Under the pieces are notes generated by a model. That model did not search any database. It was not told the DNA's origin and saw nothing but the letters and a program-made list of their open reading frames with translations. Below are positions 52,217-60,768 of a DNA stretch of 64,000 bases, piece by piece; the stretch's first letter is position 1; each line of letters opens with the position of its first letter. The translations under genes and the position numbers were made by a program. The DNA is from Actinokineospora enzanensis DSM 44649 (GTDB taxonomy: Bacteria > Actinomycetota > Actinomycetes > Mycobacteriales > Pseudonocardiaceae): NCBI RefSeq assembly GCF_000374445.1, contig NZ_KB894424.1:62001-126000 (forward strand). Reading direction: 5' to 3'.

Positions 52217-53398
52217 TCAGTCCCTCGGGTCGTCCGGGTCGAGGCCGTGCAGCGGGAACACCGCCGCGCGCACGTCCCGGATCACCGCGTCGACCGCCTG
52301 GTCGCGGCCGCCGCCCCACGGCTCGAACGCGGGGTCGCGGCCGTCGCCCATGGTCGCGGGCAGCGGCGTGTTCGGGGCGAGGCCGCGCACCGAGGTGGTC
52401 CAGTCGACCGGGAGCGGGGTGTCGACCGGGATGTCCCGGTCGAGGACGATCGCCAGCAGGTGTGCCCACGATCGAGGGACGACCCGCACCAGCTGGTAGC
52501 CACCGCCGCCGGTGACGAGCCACCGCCCGCCGCAGTGGCGGTCGGCGAGGTCGCGCAGCACGCGGAAGATCTCGCGCTGGCCGTCCACGGAGAGGCCGAG
52601 GTCGGCGAGCGGGTCCTCCTCATGGGTGTCCACACCGCACTGGGTGACCAGAACCTGGGGGCGGAACGCGGCGAGCAGCGACGGTACGGTCGCGTGGAAG
52701 GCGCGCAGCCACTCTGGGTCCTTGGTGCCGGGCAGGAACGGGACGTTCACCGACAGTCCCTGCGCCGCCGGGCCGCCCAGCTCGGTGACCGAGCCCGTGC
52801 CCGGCCACAGCGTCGCCGGGTGCTGGTGCAACGAGACGGTGAGCACGCGCGGGTCGTCGTGGAAGGCGGTCTGCACGCCGTCGCCGTGGTGGACGTCGAC
52901 GTCCACATAGGCGACGCGGTCGAAACCGTGGTCCAGCAGCCAGGAGATGGCCACGGCGCAGTCGTTGTACACGCAGAACCCGGCGGCCCGGTCGGGCATG
53001 GCGTGGTGCAGGCCGCCCGCGATGTTGACCGCCCGCCGCGCCGCGCCGCTCGCGATCCGCTCGGCCGCCAGCAGCGAACCGCCGACGACGAGCGCGGACG
53101 CGGCGTGCATGTCGGCGAACACCGGGTTGTCGGCGGTGCCCAGGCCGTGCCCGACACCCCACGACGCGTCCGGCGCGGCGCGCACGGCGGCGATGTACTC
53201 GGCGGTGTGCACCCGCGCGAGATCGGCGTCCGCGGCGGGCTCGGGCGCCAGGAACCCGACATCGTCGAGCACACCGAGCGACCGGGCCAGCCGCAGCGTC
53301 AGCTCCAGCCGGATCGGGTTGAACGGGTGGTCGTCGCCCATGTCGTAGCCGAGGAGCGCGGGATCCCAGACCACCGCCGCGTCCACTCCGTCACCCAT
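52217..53398 (-). CDS. acuC: AcuC-type protein deacetylase (class I histone deacetylase family)
   Basis: A zinc hydrolase that removes acetyl groups from lysine, in Bacillus reactivating acetyl-CoA synthetase. It has 393 residues. 'GGLHHAMPDRAAGFCVYND' (residue 125) carries the paired catalytic His, 'YVDVDVHHGDGVQTAF' (161) the metal Asp and His, and 'VLVTQCGVDTHEEDPLADL' (241) the second metal Asp. The gene is directly upstream of the Pat-like acetyltransferase, giving both arms of one lysine modification switch. ATG 53398. Confidence 0.94.
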   Translation of the reverse strand: MGDGVDAAVVWDPALLGYDMGDDHPFNPIRLELTLRLARSLGVLDDVGFLAPEPAADADLARVHTAEYIAAVRAAPDASWGVGHGLGTADNPVFADMHAASALVVGGSLLAAERIASGAARRAVNIAGGLHHAMPDRAAGFCVYNDCAVAISWLLDHGFDRVAYVDVDVHHGDGVQTAFHDDPRVLTVSLHQHPATLWPGTGSVTELGGPAAQGLSVNVPFLPGTKDPEWLRAFHATVPSLLAAFRPQVLVTQCGVDTHEEDPLADLGLSVDGQREIFRVLRDLADRHCGGRWLVTGGGGYQLVRVVPRSWAHLLAIVLDRDIPVDTPLPVDWTTSVRGLAPNTPLPATMGDGRDPAFEPWGGGRDQAVDAVIRDVRAAVFPLHGLDPDDPRD

Positions 53399-53444
53399 GC
53401 CAGCACCCTAATCCCCGGACTTGTGCCTGGCACAGGGCCGACGA

Positions 53445-54299
53445 CTACCGGTCGCCGGTGGCCACCGGGCGCTCGGGGTCGCGGCTCCAGTGCGACCAGG
53501 AGCCCGTGTAGAGGGCGGCGGGGCGCCCGGTCGGGGTGACCCCGGCCAGTTCGAGGGCGAGCACCACCGAGGCGGCGGAGACGCCGGACCCGCAGTAGGT
53601 GCCGACGCGGTCGCCGGTGACGCCGAGTTCGACGAACCGGGCGGCCAGCGCCTCGGGGGCCAGCCAGCGGCCGTCCGCGCCGAGATGGCCCGCGAACGGG
53701 GCGTTGACCGCGCCCGGCACGTGCCCGGCCTGCGGGTCGACCGGCTCCACATCGCCGCGGTAGCGCTCCGGGGCGCGGGCGTCGAGCAGCACGCCGTCGC
53801 GGGCGAGCGCGGCGGCCTCGTCGGCGTCGAGCACCGGCATGGCGCCGGGGTGGACCTCGATGTCGCCGGGTTCCGGGGCGGGCACGTCGGTGGTCACCGG
53901 GCGGCCCTCGGCCACCCACGCGGCGTAGCCGCCGTCGAGCACGGCCACCTCGCGGTGCCCGGCCCAGCGCAGCAGCCACCACGCCCGCGCGGCCACCGAC
54001 CCGTTGTCGCCGTCGTAGGCCACGACCGGGCTGTCCGCGCGCACGCCCGCCGCGCGCAGCACGCGCTGGAGATCCTCGGGCGCGGGCAGCGGGTGCCTGC
54101 CGCCGTCGCCGGGCGGCGCGGCCAGGTCGGCGTCGAGGTCGAGGAAGACCGCGCCGGGCAGGTGGCCAGCGGCGTACTCCTCGCGGCCGGGCGGACCGCC
54201 CAGCCGCCAGCGGATGTCCAGCAGTACGGGTGGTCGGGCACCGTCGAGAAACGACACCAGTTCGGCGGTGGACACCAGGGGCGCTGAGGTCTCGTGCAC
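53445..54299 (-). CDS. sulfurtransferase (two rhodanese domains)
   Basis: Transfers sulfur from thiosulfate or 3-mercaptopyruvate to a thiophilic acceptor. It has 284 residues in two rhodanese domains: the N-terminal, inactive one (residues 5-130) and the C-terminal (150-280) with the catalytic loop 'YCGSGVSAA' (Cys235). 'DIRWRLGGPPGREEYAAGHL' (26) is typical. GTG 54299 is chosen; GTG 54332 is an alternative adding 11 residues, with no better ribosome site. Divergent from ideR. Confidence 0.92.
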   Translation of the reverse strand: MHETSAPLVSTAELVSFLDGARPPVLLDIRWRLGGPPGREEYAAGHLPGAVFLDLDADLAAPPGDGGRHPLPAPEDLQRVLRAAGVRADSPVVAYDGDNGSVAARAWWLLRWAGHREVAVLDGGYAAWVAEGRPVTTDVPAPEPGDIEVHPGAMPVLDADEAAALARDGVLLDARAPERYRGDVEPVDPQAGHVPGAVNAPFAGHLGADGRWLAPEALAARFVELGVTGDRVGTYCGSGVSAASVVLALELAGVTPTGRPAALYTGSWSHWSRDPERPVATGDR

Positions 54300-54400
54300 C
54301 GGCCCATCTTGCCGGCCCGGGTACTTGGTCACTGCCAGCTACTACCGCGCTGCTCTGTCGGAGCGAGCGACTAACATGGAGGTGACGAAGGGGAACCGGC

Positions 54401-55096
54401 GTGAACGAGCTCATCGACACCACCGAGATGTACCTCCGGACCATCTACGAACTCGAAGAGGAGGGCGTCGTCCCCCTGCGCGCCCGGATCGCCGAACGGC
54501 TGGGCCAGAGCGGCCCGACGGTGAGCCAGACGGTGGGCCGCATGGAACGGGACGGGCTCGTGGTCGTCGCGGGCGACCGGCACCTCGAACTCACCGACCA
54601 CGGCCGCTCACTGGCCGTGGCGGTCATGCGCAAGCACCGGCTGGCCGAGCGGCTGCTGGTGGACGTGATCGGCCTGGAGTGGGAGCACGTGCACGCCGAG
54701 GCCTGCCGCTGGGAGCACGTGATGAGCGAGGCGGTGGAGCGCAAGCTGGTGCGGCTGCTCAACCACCCCACCACCTCGCCGTACGGCAACCCGATCCCGG
54801 GCCTGGACAAGCTCGGCGAGGGCGAGCCCGCGCCGCCGGTGGAGGCCGGTCTGGTCCGGGTGGACGATGTGGCCAGGCGCGGCGGCGGCACGGTGGAGAT
54901 CCGCCGCATCGCCGAGCACGTGCAGCTCGACCCGGACCTGATGGCCGACCTGAAGGCGGTCGGCGTGCTGCCCGGCAACACCGTCGCGGTCGGCGCGGTC
55001 AAGCCGGACGGCAGCGCGATCGCGATCACCGGCGCGGGCAACACGGCCGAGCTGAGCCCCACGGTGCTGCACGCGGTGCTGGCCCGCCTCCCGTGA
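54401..55096 (+). CDS. ideR: iron-dependent regulator IdeR (DtxR family)
   Basis: Fe2+-activated repressor of iron acquisition, 231 residues (M. tuberculosis IdeR 230). A winged helix at residues 5-65 ('RIAERLGQSGPTVSQTVGRM') binds DNA. Metal ligands are in 'RKHRLAERLL' (His79, Glu83) and 'EACRWEHVMSEAVE' (Cys102, Glu105, His106). An SH3-like domain ends the chain. GTG 54401; the end overlaps galK by 4 bases (GTGA), joining the iron regulator and galactose genes in one operon. Confidence 0.96.
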   Translation: MNELIDTTEMYLRTIYELEEEGVVPLRARIAERLGQSGPTVSQTVGRMERDGLVVVAGDRHLELTDHGRSLAVAVMRKHRLAERLLVDVIGLEWEHVHAEACRWEHVMSEAVERKLVRLLNHPTTSPYGNPIPGLDKLGEGEPAPPVEAGLVRVDDVARRGGGTVEIRRIAEHVQLDPDLMADLKAVGVLPGNTVAVGAVKPDGSAIAITGAGNTAELSPTVLHAVLARLP

Positions 55097-56271
55097 CGCC
55101 TGCCGACCGGGCCGCCGAGCAGTTCCGGCGGCTGCACGGCCGCGCCCCGGTCGGGGTGTGGTCGGCCCCCGGCCGGGTGAACCTGATCGGTGAGCACACC
55201 GACTACAACGACGGCTTCGTGCTGCCCTTCGCGCTGCCCTTCCGGGTGGCGGTGGCCGCGTCGCCGCGCGCCGACGGACGGCTCGCGGTGACCACGATCG
55301 GCGACGACACGGTCCCGCAGCGCGCCGAACCGGTGCCGGTCGCCGAGCTGGCGCCGGGCCGGGTGACCGGCTGGGCCGCCTATCCGGCAGGCGTGGCCTG
55401 GGCGCTGCGCGACGAGGGCCACCTGGGCGGCGCCGACCTGGTCATCGTCGGCGACGTGCCCGCGGGCGCCGGGCTGTCGTCCTCGCACGCCCTGCAGTGC
55501 GCGACCGCGCTGGCCCTGCTCGGCCTGGCCGGGGTGACCCCGGAGCAGGACGGCGGGCCCGCGTTGACCGAGGTCGCCCGGTGGGTGCAGCGGTCGGAGA
55601 ACGACTTCGTCGGCGCCCCCACCGGACTGCTCGACCAGACCGCGTCGCTGTGCTGCGTCGAGTCGCACGCGCTGTTCCTGGACGTGCGTTCCGGCGCCCG
55701 TGAGCAGGTGCCGTTCGACGCGACGGCGACCGGCTTCGAGGTGCTGGTGATCGACACCCGGGCACGGCACTCGTTGGCCACCAACGGTTCCGGCTACGCC
55801 GACCGCCGCCGCGGCTGCGAGCGGGCGGCCGCGCTGCTGGGCGTGCCCGCGCTGCGCGACGTCACCCTGGACGGGTTGGACGACGCGCTGGGCGCGCTCC
55901 CGGACGAGCTGCGGCCGTTGGTACGGCACGTGGTCACGGAGAACGACCGCGTGCTGCGCACCGTCGCCGCACTGCGCGCGGGCGAGCCCGACGACATCGG
56001 CCCGCTGCTGACCGCCTCGCACGCCAGCCTGCGCGACGACTACCGGGTGTCCTGCGCGGAACTGGACCTCGCGGTGGACGCGGCCGTCGGCGCGGGCGCG
56101 GCGGGTGCCAGGATGACCGGCGGCGGCTTCGGCGGCTCGGCGATCGCCCTCGTGCCCGCGGGCGCGCGCGGCATCCGCCCGGCGGTGTCGGCCGCCTTCG
56201 CGCGGCGCGCCCTGCCCGCGCCACGGCTGTTCCCGGCCGTGCCGTCGGCGGGCGCGCACCGCGACCAGTGA
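55093..56271 (+). CDS. galK: galactokinase
   Basis: Phosphorylates galactose to galactose-1-phosphate. It has 392 residues of the GHMP kinase family: '[19 protein letters not shown]' (residue 27; substrate), '[18 protein letters not shown]' (118; phosphate loop), '[17 protein letters not shown]' (177; catalytic Asp) and '[16 protein letters not shown]' (337). Start GTG 55093 overlaps the ideR stop. galE follows by 28 bases; no galT is in the window. Confidence 0.96.
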   Translation: MTPADRAAEQFRRLHGRAPVGVWSAPGRVNLIGEHTDYNDGFVLPFALPFRVAVAASPRADGRLAVTTIGDDTVPQRAEPVPVAELAPGRVTGWAAYPAGVAWALRDEGHLGGADLVIVGDVPAGAGLSSSHALQCATALALLGLAGVTPEQDGGPALTEVARWVQRSENDFVGAPTGLLDQTASLCCVESHALFLDVRSGAREQVPFDATATGFEVLVIDTRARHSLATNGSGYADRRRGCERAAALLGVPALRDVTLDGLDDALGALPDELRPLVRHVVTENDRVLRTVAALRAGEPDDIGPLLTASHASLRDDYRVSCAELDLAVDAAVGAGAAGARMTGGGFGGSAIALVPAGARGIRPAVSAAFARRALPAPRLFPAVPSAGAHRDQ

Positions 56272-56299
56272 CAACACGAACCGGACCAGGAGGACCACG

Positions 56300-57250
56300 G
56301 TGAAGCTGCTCGTGACGGGCGGGGCGGGATATGTCGGCAGCGTGTGCGCGGCCAGGCTGGTCGAGACCGGCCACCGGGTGACCGTGGTCGACGACCTGTC
56401 GACCGGCCACGCCGACGCCGTGCCGGACGGCGCCCGCTTCGTCCAGGCGGACATCGCCGAGGCCGCCCCCGGCCTGCTCGCCGAGGGCTTCGACGGCGTA
56501 CTGCACTTCGCGGCGAAGTCGCTCGTCGCGGAGTCCATGTCGGACCCGGCCAAGTACTGGCAGGGCAACGTTCTCACCTCCATCGGTCTGCTGAACGCGA
56601 TGCGCGACCACGGCACACCGCGACTCGTCTTCTCCTCCACCGCCGCCACCTACGGCGAACCCGACCAGGTCCCGATCGTCGAGACCGCCCCGACCCGCCC
56701 CACCAACACCTACGGCGCGTCCAAGCTGGCCATCGACCACGCGATCACCTCCTACGCGAAGGCGCACGGCCTGGCCGCCGTCAGCCTCCGCTACTTCAAC
56801 GTCGCGGGTGCCTACGGCCCCTACGGCGAGCGGCACACCACCGAGACCCACCTCATCCCGATCGTTCTCCAGGTGGCCGCCGGGACCCGGGAGTCGATCT
56901 CCCTCTACGGGGACGACTACCCGACCCCGGACGGCACCTGCGTCCGCGACTACATCCACGTCCTCGACCTCGCCGAGGCCCACCTGCTCGCCCTCGACCA
57001 CGCCACCGCGGGCGAGCACCGCGTCTACAACCTGGGCTCCGGCACCGGTTTCTCCAACCTGCAGGTCGTGCAGACCTGCCGGGAGGTCACCGGCCACCCG
57101 ATCCCCGCCGCCTTCGCCCCGCGGCGCCCCGGCGACCCGGCGACCCTGGTGGCCTCCGCGGCGGCGGCGCAGGAGAACATGGGCTGGAAGCCCGAGCGCA
57201 CGGACCTGCACACCATCATCACCGACGCCTGGAACTTCACCCAGCGCTGA
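56300..57250 (+). CDS. galE: UDP-glucose 4-epimerase
   Basis: Interconverts UDP-glucose and UDP-galactose, with tight-bound NAD+. The 316-residue length is usual for GalE. '[19 protein letters not shown]' (residue 6) binds NAD, '[10 protein letters not shown]' (115) and '[12 protein letters not shown]' (136) carry the Ser-Tyr-Lys triad. Start GTG 56300 with 'aggagg' 7 bases upstream. The product supplies galactose for cell-wall arabinogalactan and other polymers. Confidence 0.96.
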   Translation: MKLLVTGGAGYVGSVCAARLVETGHRVTVVDDLSTGHADAVPDGARFVQADIAEAAPGLLAEGFDGVLHFAAKSLVAESMSDPAKYWQGNVLTSIGLLNAMRDHGTPRLVFSSTAATYGEPDQVPIVETAPTRPTNTYGASKLAIDHAITSYAKAHGLAAVSLRYFNVAGAYGPYGERHTTETHLIPIVLQVAAGTRESISLYGDDYPTPDGTCVRDYIHVLDLAEAHLLALDHATAGEHRVYNLGSGTGFSNLQVVQTCREVTGHPIPAAFAPRRPGDPATLVASAAAAQENMGWKPERTDLHTIITDAWNFTQR

Positions 57251-57361
57251 CCTCCGCTCGGCACCGCTCCCTCACGACAGTGTTGAGGCGTACCAAAGCA
57301 ACCTCACGCCGTCCCCACCTTCGACCCGTGAGCACGCGGGCCGAACGCGGCGCGGATGCAT

Positions 57362-57444
57362 CACCTACGCCACAGGGCCTGTGGGCAAATGCCACTTCCC
57401 CCTAGGCGGGAATTGCCTGTGCCCGCAAGCCAGTGGCGTAGGTG
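57362..57444. terminator. large hairpin between galE and DUF4192 genes
   Basis: Perfect 12-base arms 'cacctacgccac' (57362-57373) and 'gtggcgtaggtg' (57433-57444) enclose 59 bases with their own small inverted repeats. It ends 3 bases before the convergent gene's stop. It could be a bidirectional terminator or a structured RNA. Confidence 0.55.
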
Positions 57445-57447
57445 GTG

Positions 57448-58569
57448 TCAGTCGGGTACTTCCTCGGTCTTCTCTTCCTCCTTCTGTTCCTCGGTTTCCC
57501 GCGCCGCCTGTTCCAGCATGCCGCGTAGCTCCTCAGGGCGTAGTCCCCGCTGTGCCGCTTTCGCCAACAGCAGAGCCATCGCGTGCGACGGGTCCGCCGC
57601 CAACGCGTTCTCCACCGCGATCCGCGCCAGAACCCCGTGGCCCTCCAGGTAGGACGTGATCGCCAGCAGGCACGCGGGTTCGGCCCGTTCCGGCGCGGGT
57701 GTCGCCCGCACCAGCCTCGTCCACAGCCGCTGCGCCGCCTCCGCGCGGTTTGTCAGCAGGGTTGCCAGCAGCTCGTCGCGTACCTCCGACTGGCAGAGGG
57801 CGACGGCGAGCCGGGCGATCTGTTCGTCGCTCAGTGGCGGGTCGTTCGGGGGTGGGATGGCGGTCCGACGGGCGCGTCTGCGGGGTGCTGGGCGGGACGA
57901 GATCGGCGGTATTCCGTCCAAGGAGGACACCGCGATGCGGTCGTGGAACTGGGAGATGACGGCGTGCACGTATGCCACCTCCTGCTCGACCGAGGGCGTC
58001 GACTCCTCGCGCAGCCGCTTCTCCAGCAACGCGTCGATCAGGTCGGAGCGTCGTTCGAGCCGCGAGTCGGGGTCCGGGCCGAGCGAGTCCGCCATGGCCT
58101 GGCGGGTGGGGTACTTGATCACGCCCTGGACGGTGAGCCGGGCCGCGAGCGCGGTCGAGTCGGGATCGGCGATCGTCCCGGCGCAGTCCGGATGGTCGTA
58201 GCACTGCCAGGGTGCCGCCTTCGCGATGTCCGGTGTCCACAGGGCGTGCTCGACCGACACTCCCGAGTCGGTGAACGCACTGGTCAGGCGGTTCACGAAA
58301 CCCCGATACGGCAAGGCATCGGGCCCGCCGACCACCACGAACACGGCGGATTGCACCTCGTGCACGCCGACGATGCCGGTGACGTGCTCGGCCATCACCT
58401 CGTGCTCGCCGGGTACCGGCAGGTCGGCGCGCACTATCGGGCCGGTGGTCAGGTCGGTGTCGGTCGGGCGGACGGTGAGCACGACCAGCGAGTCGACGGG
58501 GTGGAAGCCGAGCAGGTACGGGATCGCCGCAAGCAGCTCGTCGGTGCGGCGGGCGTCGGTGGTTGTCAT
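57448..58569 (-). CDS. DUF4192 domain-containing protein
   Basis: A 373-residue soluble protein. 'LLAAIPYLLGFHPVDSLVVL' (residue 13) is the DUF4192 start. The C-terminal half has Ala-rich TPR-like helices ('TSYLEGHGVLARIAVENAL', 'SHAMALLLAKAAQRGLRPEE') and ends in an acidic tail. The family is actinobacterial with no established function. ATG 58569, convergent with galE. Confidence 0.88.
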   Translation of the reverse strand: MTTTDARRTDELLAAIPYLLGFHPVDSLVVLTVRPTDTDLTTGPIVRADLPVPGEHEVMAEHVTGIVGVHEVQSAVFVVVGGPDALPYRGFVNRLTSAFTDSGVSVEHALWTPDIAKAAPWQCYDHPDCAGTIADPDSTALAARLTVQGVIKYPTRQAMADSLGPDPDSRLERRSDLIDALLEKRLREESTPSVEQEVAYVHAVISQFHDRIAVSSLDGIPPISSRPAPRRRARRTAIPPPNDPPLSDEQIARLAVALCQSEVRDELLATLLTNRAEAAQRLWTRLVRATPAPERAEPACLLAITSYLEGHGVLARIAVENALAADPSHAMALLLAKAAQRGLRPEELRGMLEQAARETEEQKEEEKTEEVPD

Positions 58570-58669
58570 GGGTCCACTGTGCGGCCGGGGACCCGGTGGG
58601 CACAGCGGCGGCTCGCTGCCTGTGGATGAATCCGGGGGCATGTGGACAACTCGGGGTCCCGGAACGAGA

Positions 58670-58701
58670 ACGGCGGCCCCTTCCGGAGAAGGGACCGCCG
58701 T
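58670..58701 (-). terminator. terminator of the PepX-like gene
   Basis: A 14-base arm pair (58670-58683 with 58688-58701) with one mismatch and loop 'cgga', 15 bases past the stop on the minus strand. Confidence 0.8.
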
Positions 58702-58715
58702 CGGGCACGGGATGA

Positions 58716-60521
58716 TCAGCCGACCGCGGTCTTCAGCGCGGCCAGGCCGCCGACCACCGGCAGCGTCAGGTTGCTGCTCTTGAGGTCGATCGACACACCG
58801 GTGCCGGGGGCCGGGCGCAGCGTGAACTCGTTGTCGCTGGAGAGCACGACGAGTCCGAGCTGGTGCCCGGCGGGCAGCACGTAGTCGTCCGGCACCAGGT
58901 CGACCCGCAGGTCGTAGGACTTGCCGGGCTGGATCCGGTCGGTACGGCTGATGTTGGCCCGGTTCTGCGGGTCGGTCCAACCGCGGGTGATGATGTCGGT
59001 CTTGCCGTCGGGCGCGCGGTCCACCAACAGCGCGGTCAGGTTGGCCGCCGGGCGGTCGAACGAGGTGCGCAGGTAGACGCCGCCCTTGCCGCTGATCCGC
59101 AGCGACGTGCTCGCGGGCCGGGTCAGGTAGGTGAGGCGGTTGGGCGAGGTGGCCGCGTTCGCCAGGGTGTCGGCGAGCTTGGTCGCGTCGTCCGTCAGCG
59201 ACTCCACGACGCGGCGGTCCGGGCGCCAGATCGTGAGACCACCGGAGGTGACACCGCCCGCGCCCGGGTAGAGCGTGGCCTGCGCGGCACTCGGGGCGGG
59301 CCAATCGGCCTCATCGGTCCAGGACTTGTCCTCGCGCTGGATCGTGAGCTTGGGCTCGTTCTGGATGCCGTTGTCGACGCCGTAGAGGTAGTGCGACATC
59401 CATTTGTTGAGCGTGATCATCCACTCGGTGGGGCGCAACGAGCGCGGGTCCGCGTGACCGGACTGGTGCAGCCAGATCTTGTGCTCGACACCCTGCTTCT
59501 TCAACGCGTCGTACCACTGCGCCACGTTGGTCATCTTGACGTTCCAGTCGTTGAGACCGTGCACCGCGAGCACGGACGCGCGCACGTTGCCGACGTCCTT
59601 GAGGTAGTCGCGCTCGTCCCAGAACTGGCTGAAGTCACCGGTTACGCGGTCCTGCTTCGCGGTCAGCTCCGCGATCACCGGCTTGCAGATCTCCTGGTCC
59701 TTGCGCGTGTACACGTACTCGGCGAGGACATCGAGGTCCTCGCCCTGGTAGGTGCCGGGAGCAACGACAGCGCCATCGGCGCGGTAGTAGTCGTACCAGC
59801 TGGAGATCGCCGCGATGGGGACGATGGTCTCCAGGCCGCGCACACCGGTGGTGGCCACGGCGTTGGGCAGGGTCCCGTTGTAGGACACGCCCATCATGCC
59901 GACCTTGCCGGTGGTCCAGCCCGCGGTGACGCGCGCGCCTGCGGCGTCACGTGCGGGGGCGCGGCCGTTCAACCAGTCGATGACCGAGCGCGCGCCGATG
60001 GTCTCGTTCTGACCGCCGGTGGTGGGGCAGCCGGTGGACTGACCGGAGCCGAGGGACTCGCCGTAGACGACAGCGAACCCGCGCGCGGTGAAGTACTTCT
60101 CGTAGCTCCAGGTGATGGGCGCCGCGTTGGGGCCCGCGAGACCGGGACGCGCGAGCTTCGGTCCCGGCTTGCCGTCGGGCACGTGTAACTCGACGTCGAC
60201 GTTGTGGTTCTCGATGGGGTTGCCGCCCGCGTAGTACGGGCTGGCCTGGTAGACGACGGGGACCTTCATGCCCTGCTCGGTGGCGCGCGGGCGGACGATC
60301 TCCACGTGCACCAGGTCGTCGACGCCGTCGTGGTCGCTGTCGACCGGGGCGGTGACCCACAGCGACTCGCGGACCACGTCGGCGGGGTCGAACACCGGCT
60401 GGGCCTGTCCGTCGACGAATAACGGCGCCGGTGGCTCCGGCGCGGCGACCGCGGGCATGGCGAGCACGGGGGTGGCAAGTAAGGCTGCGAGCACGGCGAC
60501 GGCGGATCGCGCACGTCTCAT
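58716..60521 (-). CDS. secreted Xaa-Pro dipeptidyl-peptidase (CocE/NonD, PepX-like)
   Basis: Serine peptidase that releases Xaa-Pro dipeptides from peptides outside the cell, 601 residues. The signal peptide is residues 1-27 (cleavage near 'AVAAPEPP'). The alpha/beta hydrolase has 'GESLGSGQSTGCPTTGG' (residue 152), nucleophile 'GMMGVSYNGTLPNA' (Ser near 211), acid 'HGLNDWNVK' (323) and His 'HQSGHADP' (354). A C-terminal jelly-roll beta domain (about 400-590, 'FTLRPAPGTGVSIDL') closes the chain. An acylase function in the same superfamily is possible. Confidence 0.92.
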   Translation of the reverse strand: MRRARSAVAVLAALLATPVLAMPAVAAPEPPAPLFVDGQAQPVFDPADVVRESLWVTAPVDSDHDGVDDLVHVEIVRPRATEQGMKVPVVYQASPYYAGGNPIENHNVDVELHVPDGKPGPKLARPGLAGPNAAPITWSYEKYFTARGFAVVYGESLGSGQSTGCPTTGGQNETIGARSVIDWLNGRAPARDAAGARVTAGWTTGKVGMMGVSYNGTLPNAVATTGVRGLETIVPIAAISSWYDYYRADGAVVAPGTYQGEDLDVLAEYVYTRKDQEICKPVIAELTAKQDRVTGDFSQFWDERDYLKDVGNVRASVLAVHGLNDWNVKMTNVAQWYDALKKQGVEHKIWLHQSGHADPRSLRPTEWMITLNKWMSHYLYGVDNGIQNEPKLTIQREDKSWTDEADWPAPSAAQATLYPGAGGVTSGGLTIWRPDRRVVESLTDDATKLADTLANAATSPNRLTYLTRPASTSLRISGKGGVYLRTSFDRPAANLTALLVDRAPDGKTDIITRGWTDPQNRANISRTDRIQPGKSYDLRVDLVPDDYVLPAGHQLGLVVLSSDNEFTLRPAPGTGVSIDLKSSNLTLPVVGGLAALKTAVG

Positions 60522-60768
60522 CGGCTTCTCCAAGGGCTGGGGCGGGGCACCTGTGTGCGCACCCTTGCCCGCGCCCGGGACCGTGTCAAGGGCCATCCGA
60601 TCCGTCCACATGGGATGGACGAGGCCGTGATGGCCAGGTGTTATAGGGATTGCGCCATCGGGCGCAGCGCGGCTTGCGGCAGCGGTACGAGCGGCCTGCG
60701 CCCACCGGCCCGGGACACCTGTGGACAACTCCCGCCCGACACCCGCCCGGCATGGGTAACCTCGCGGC

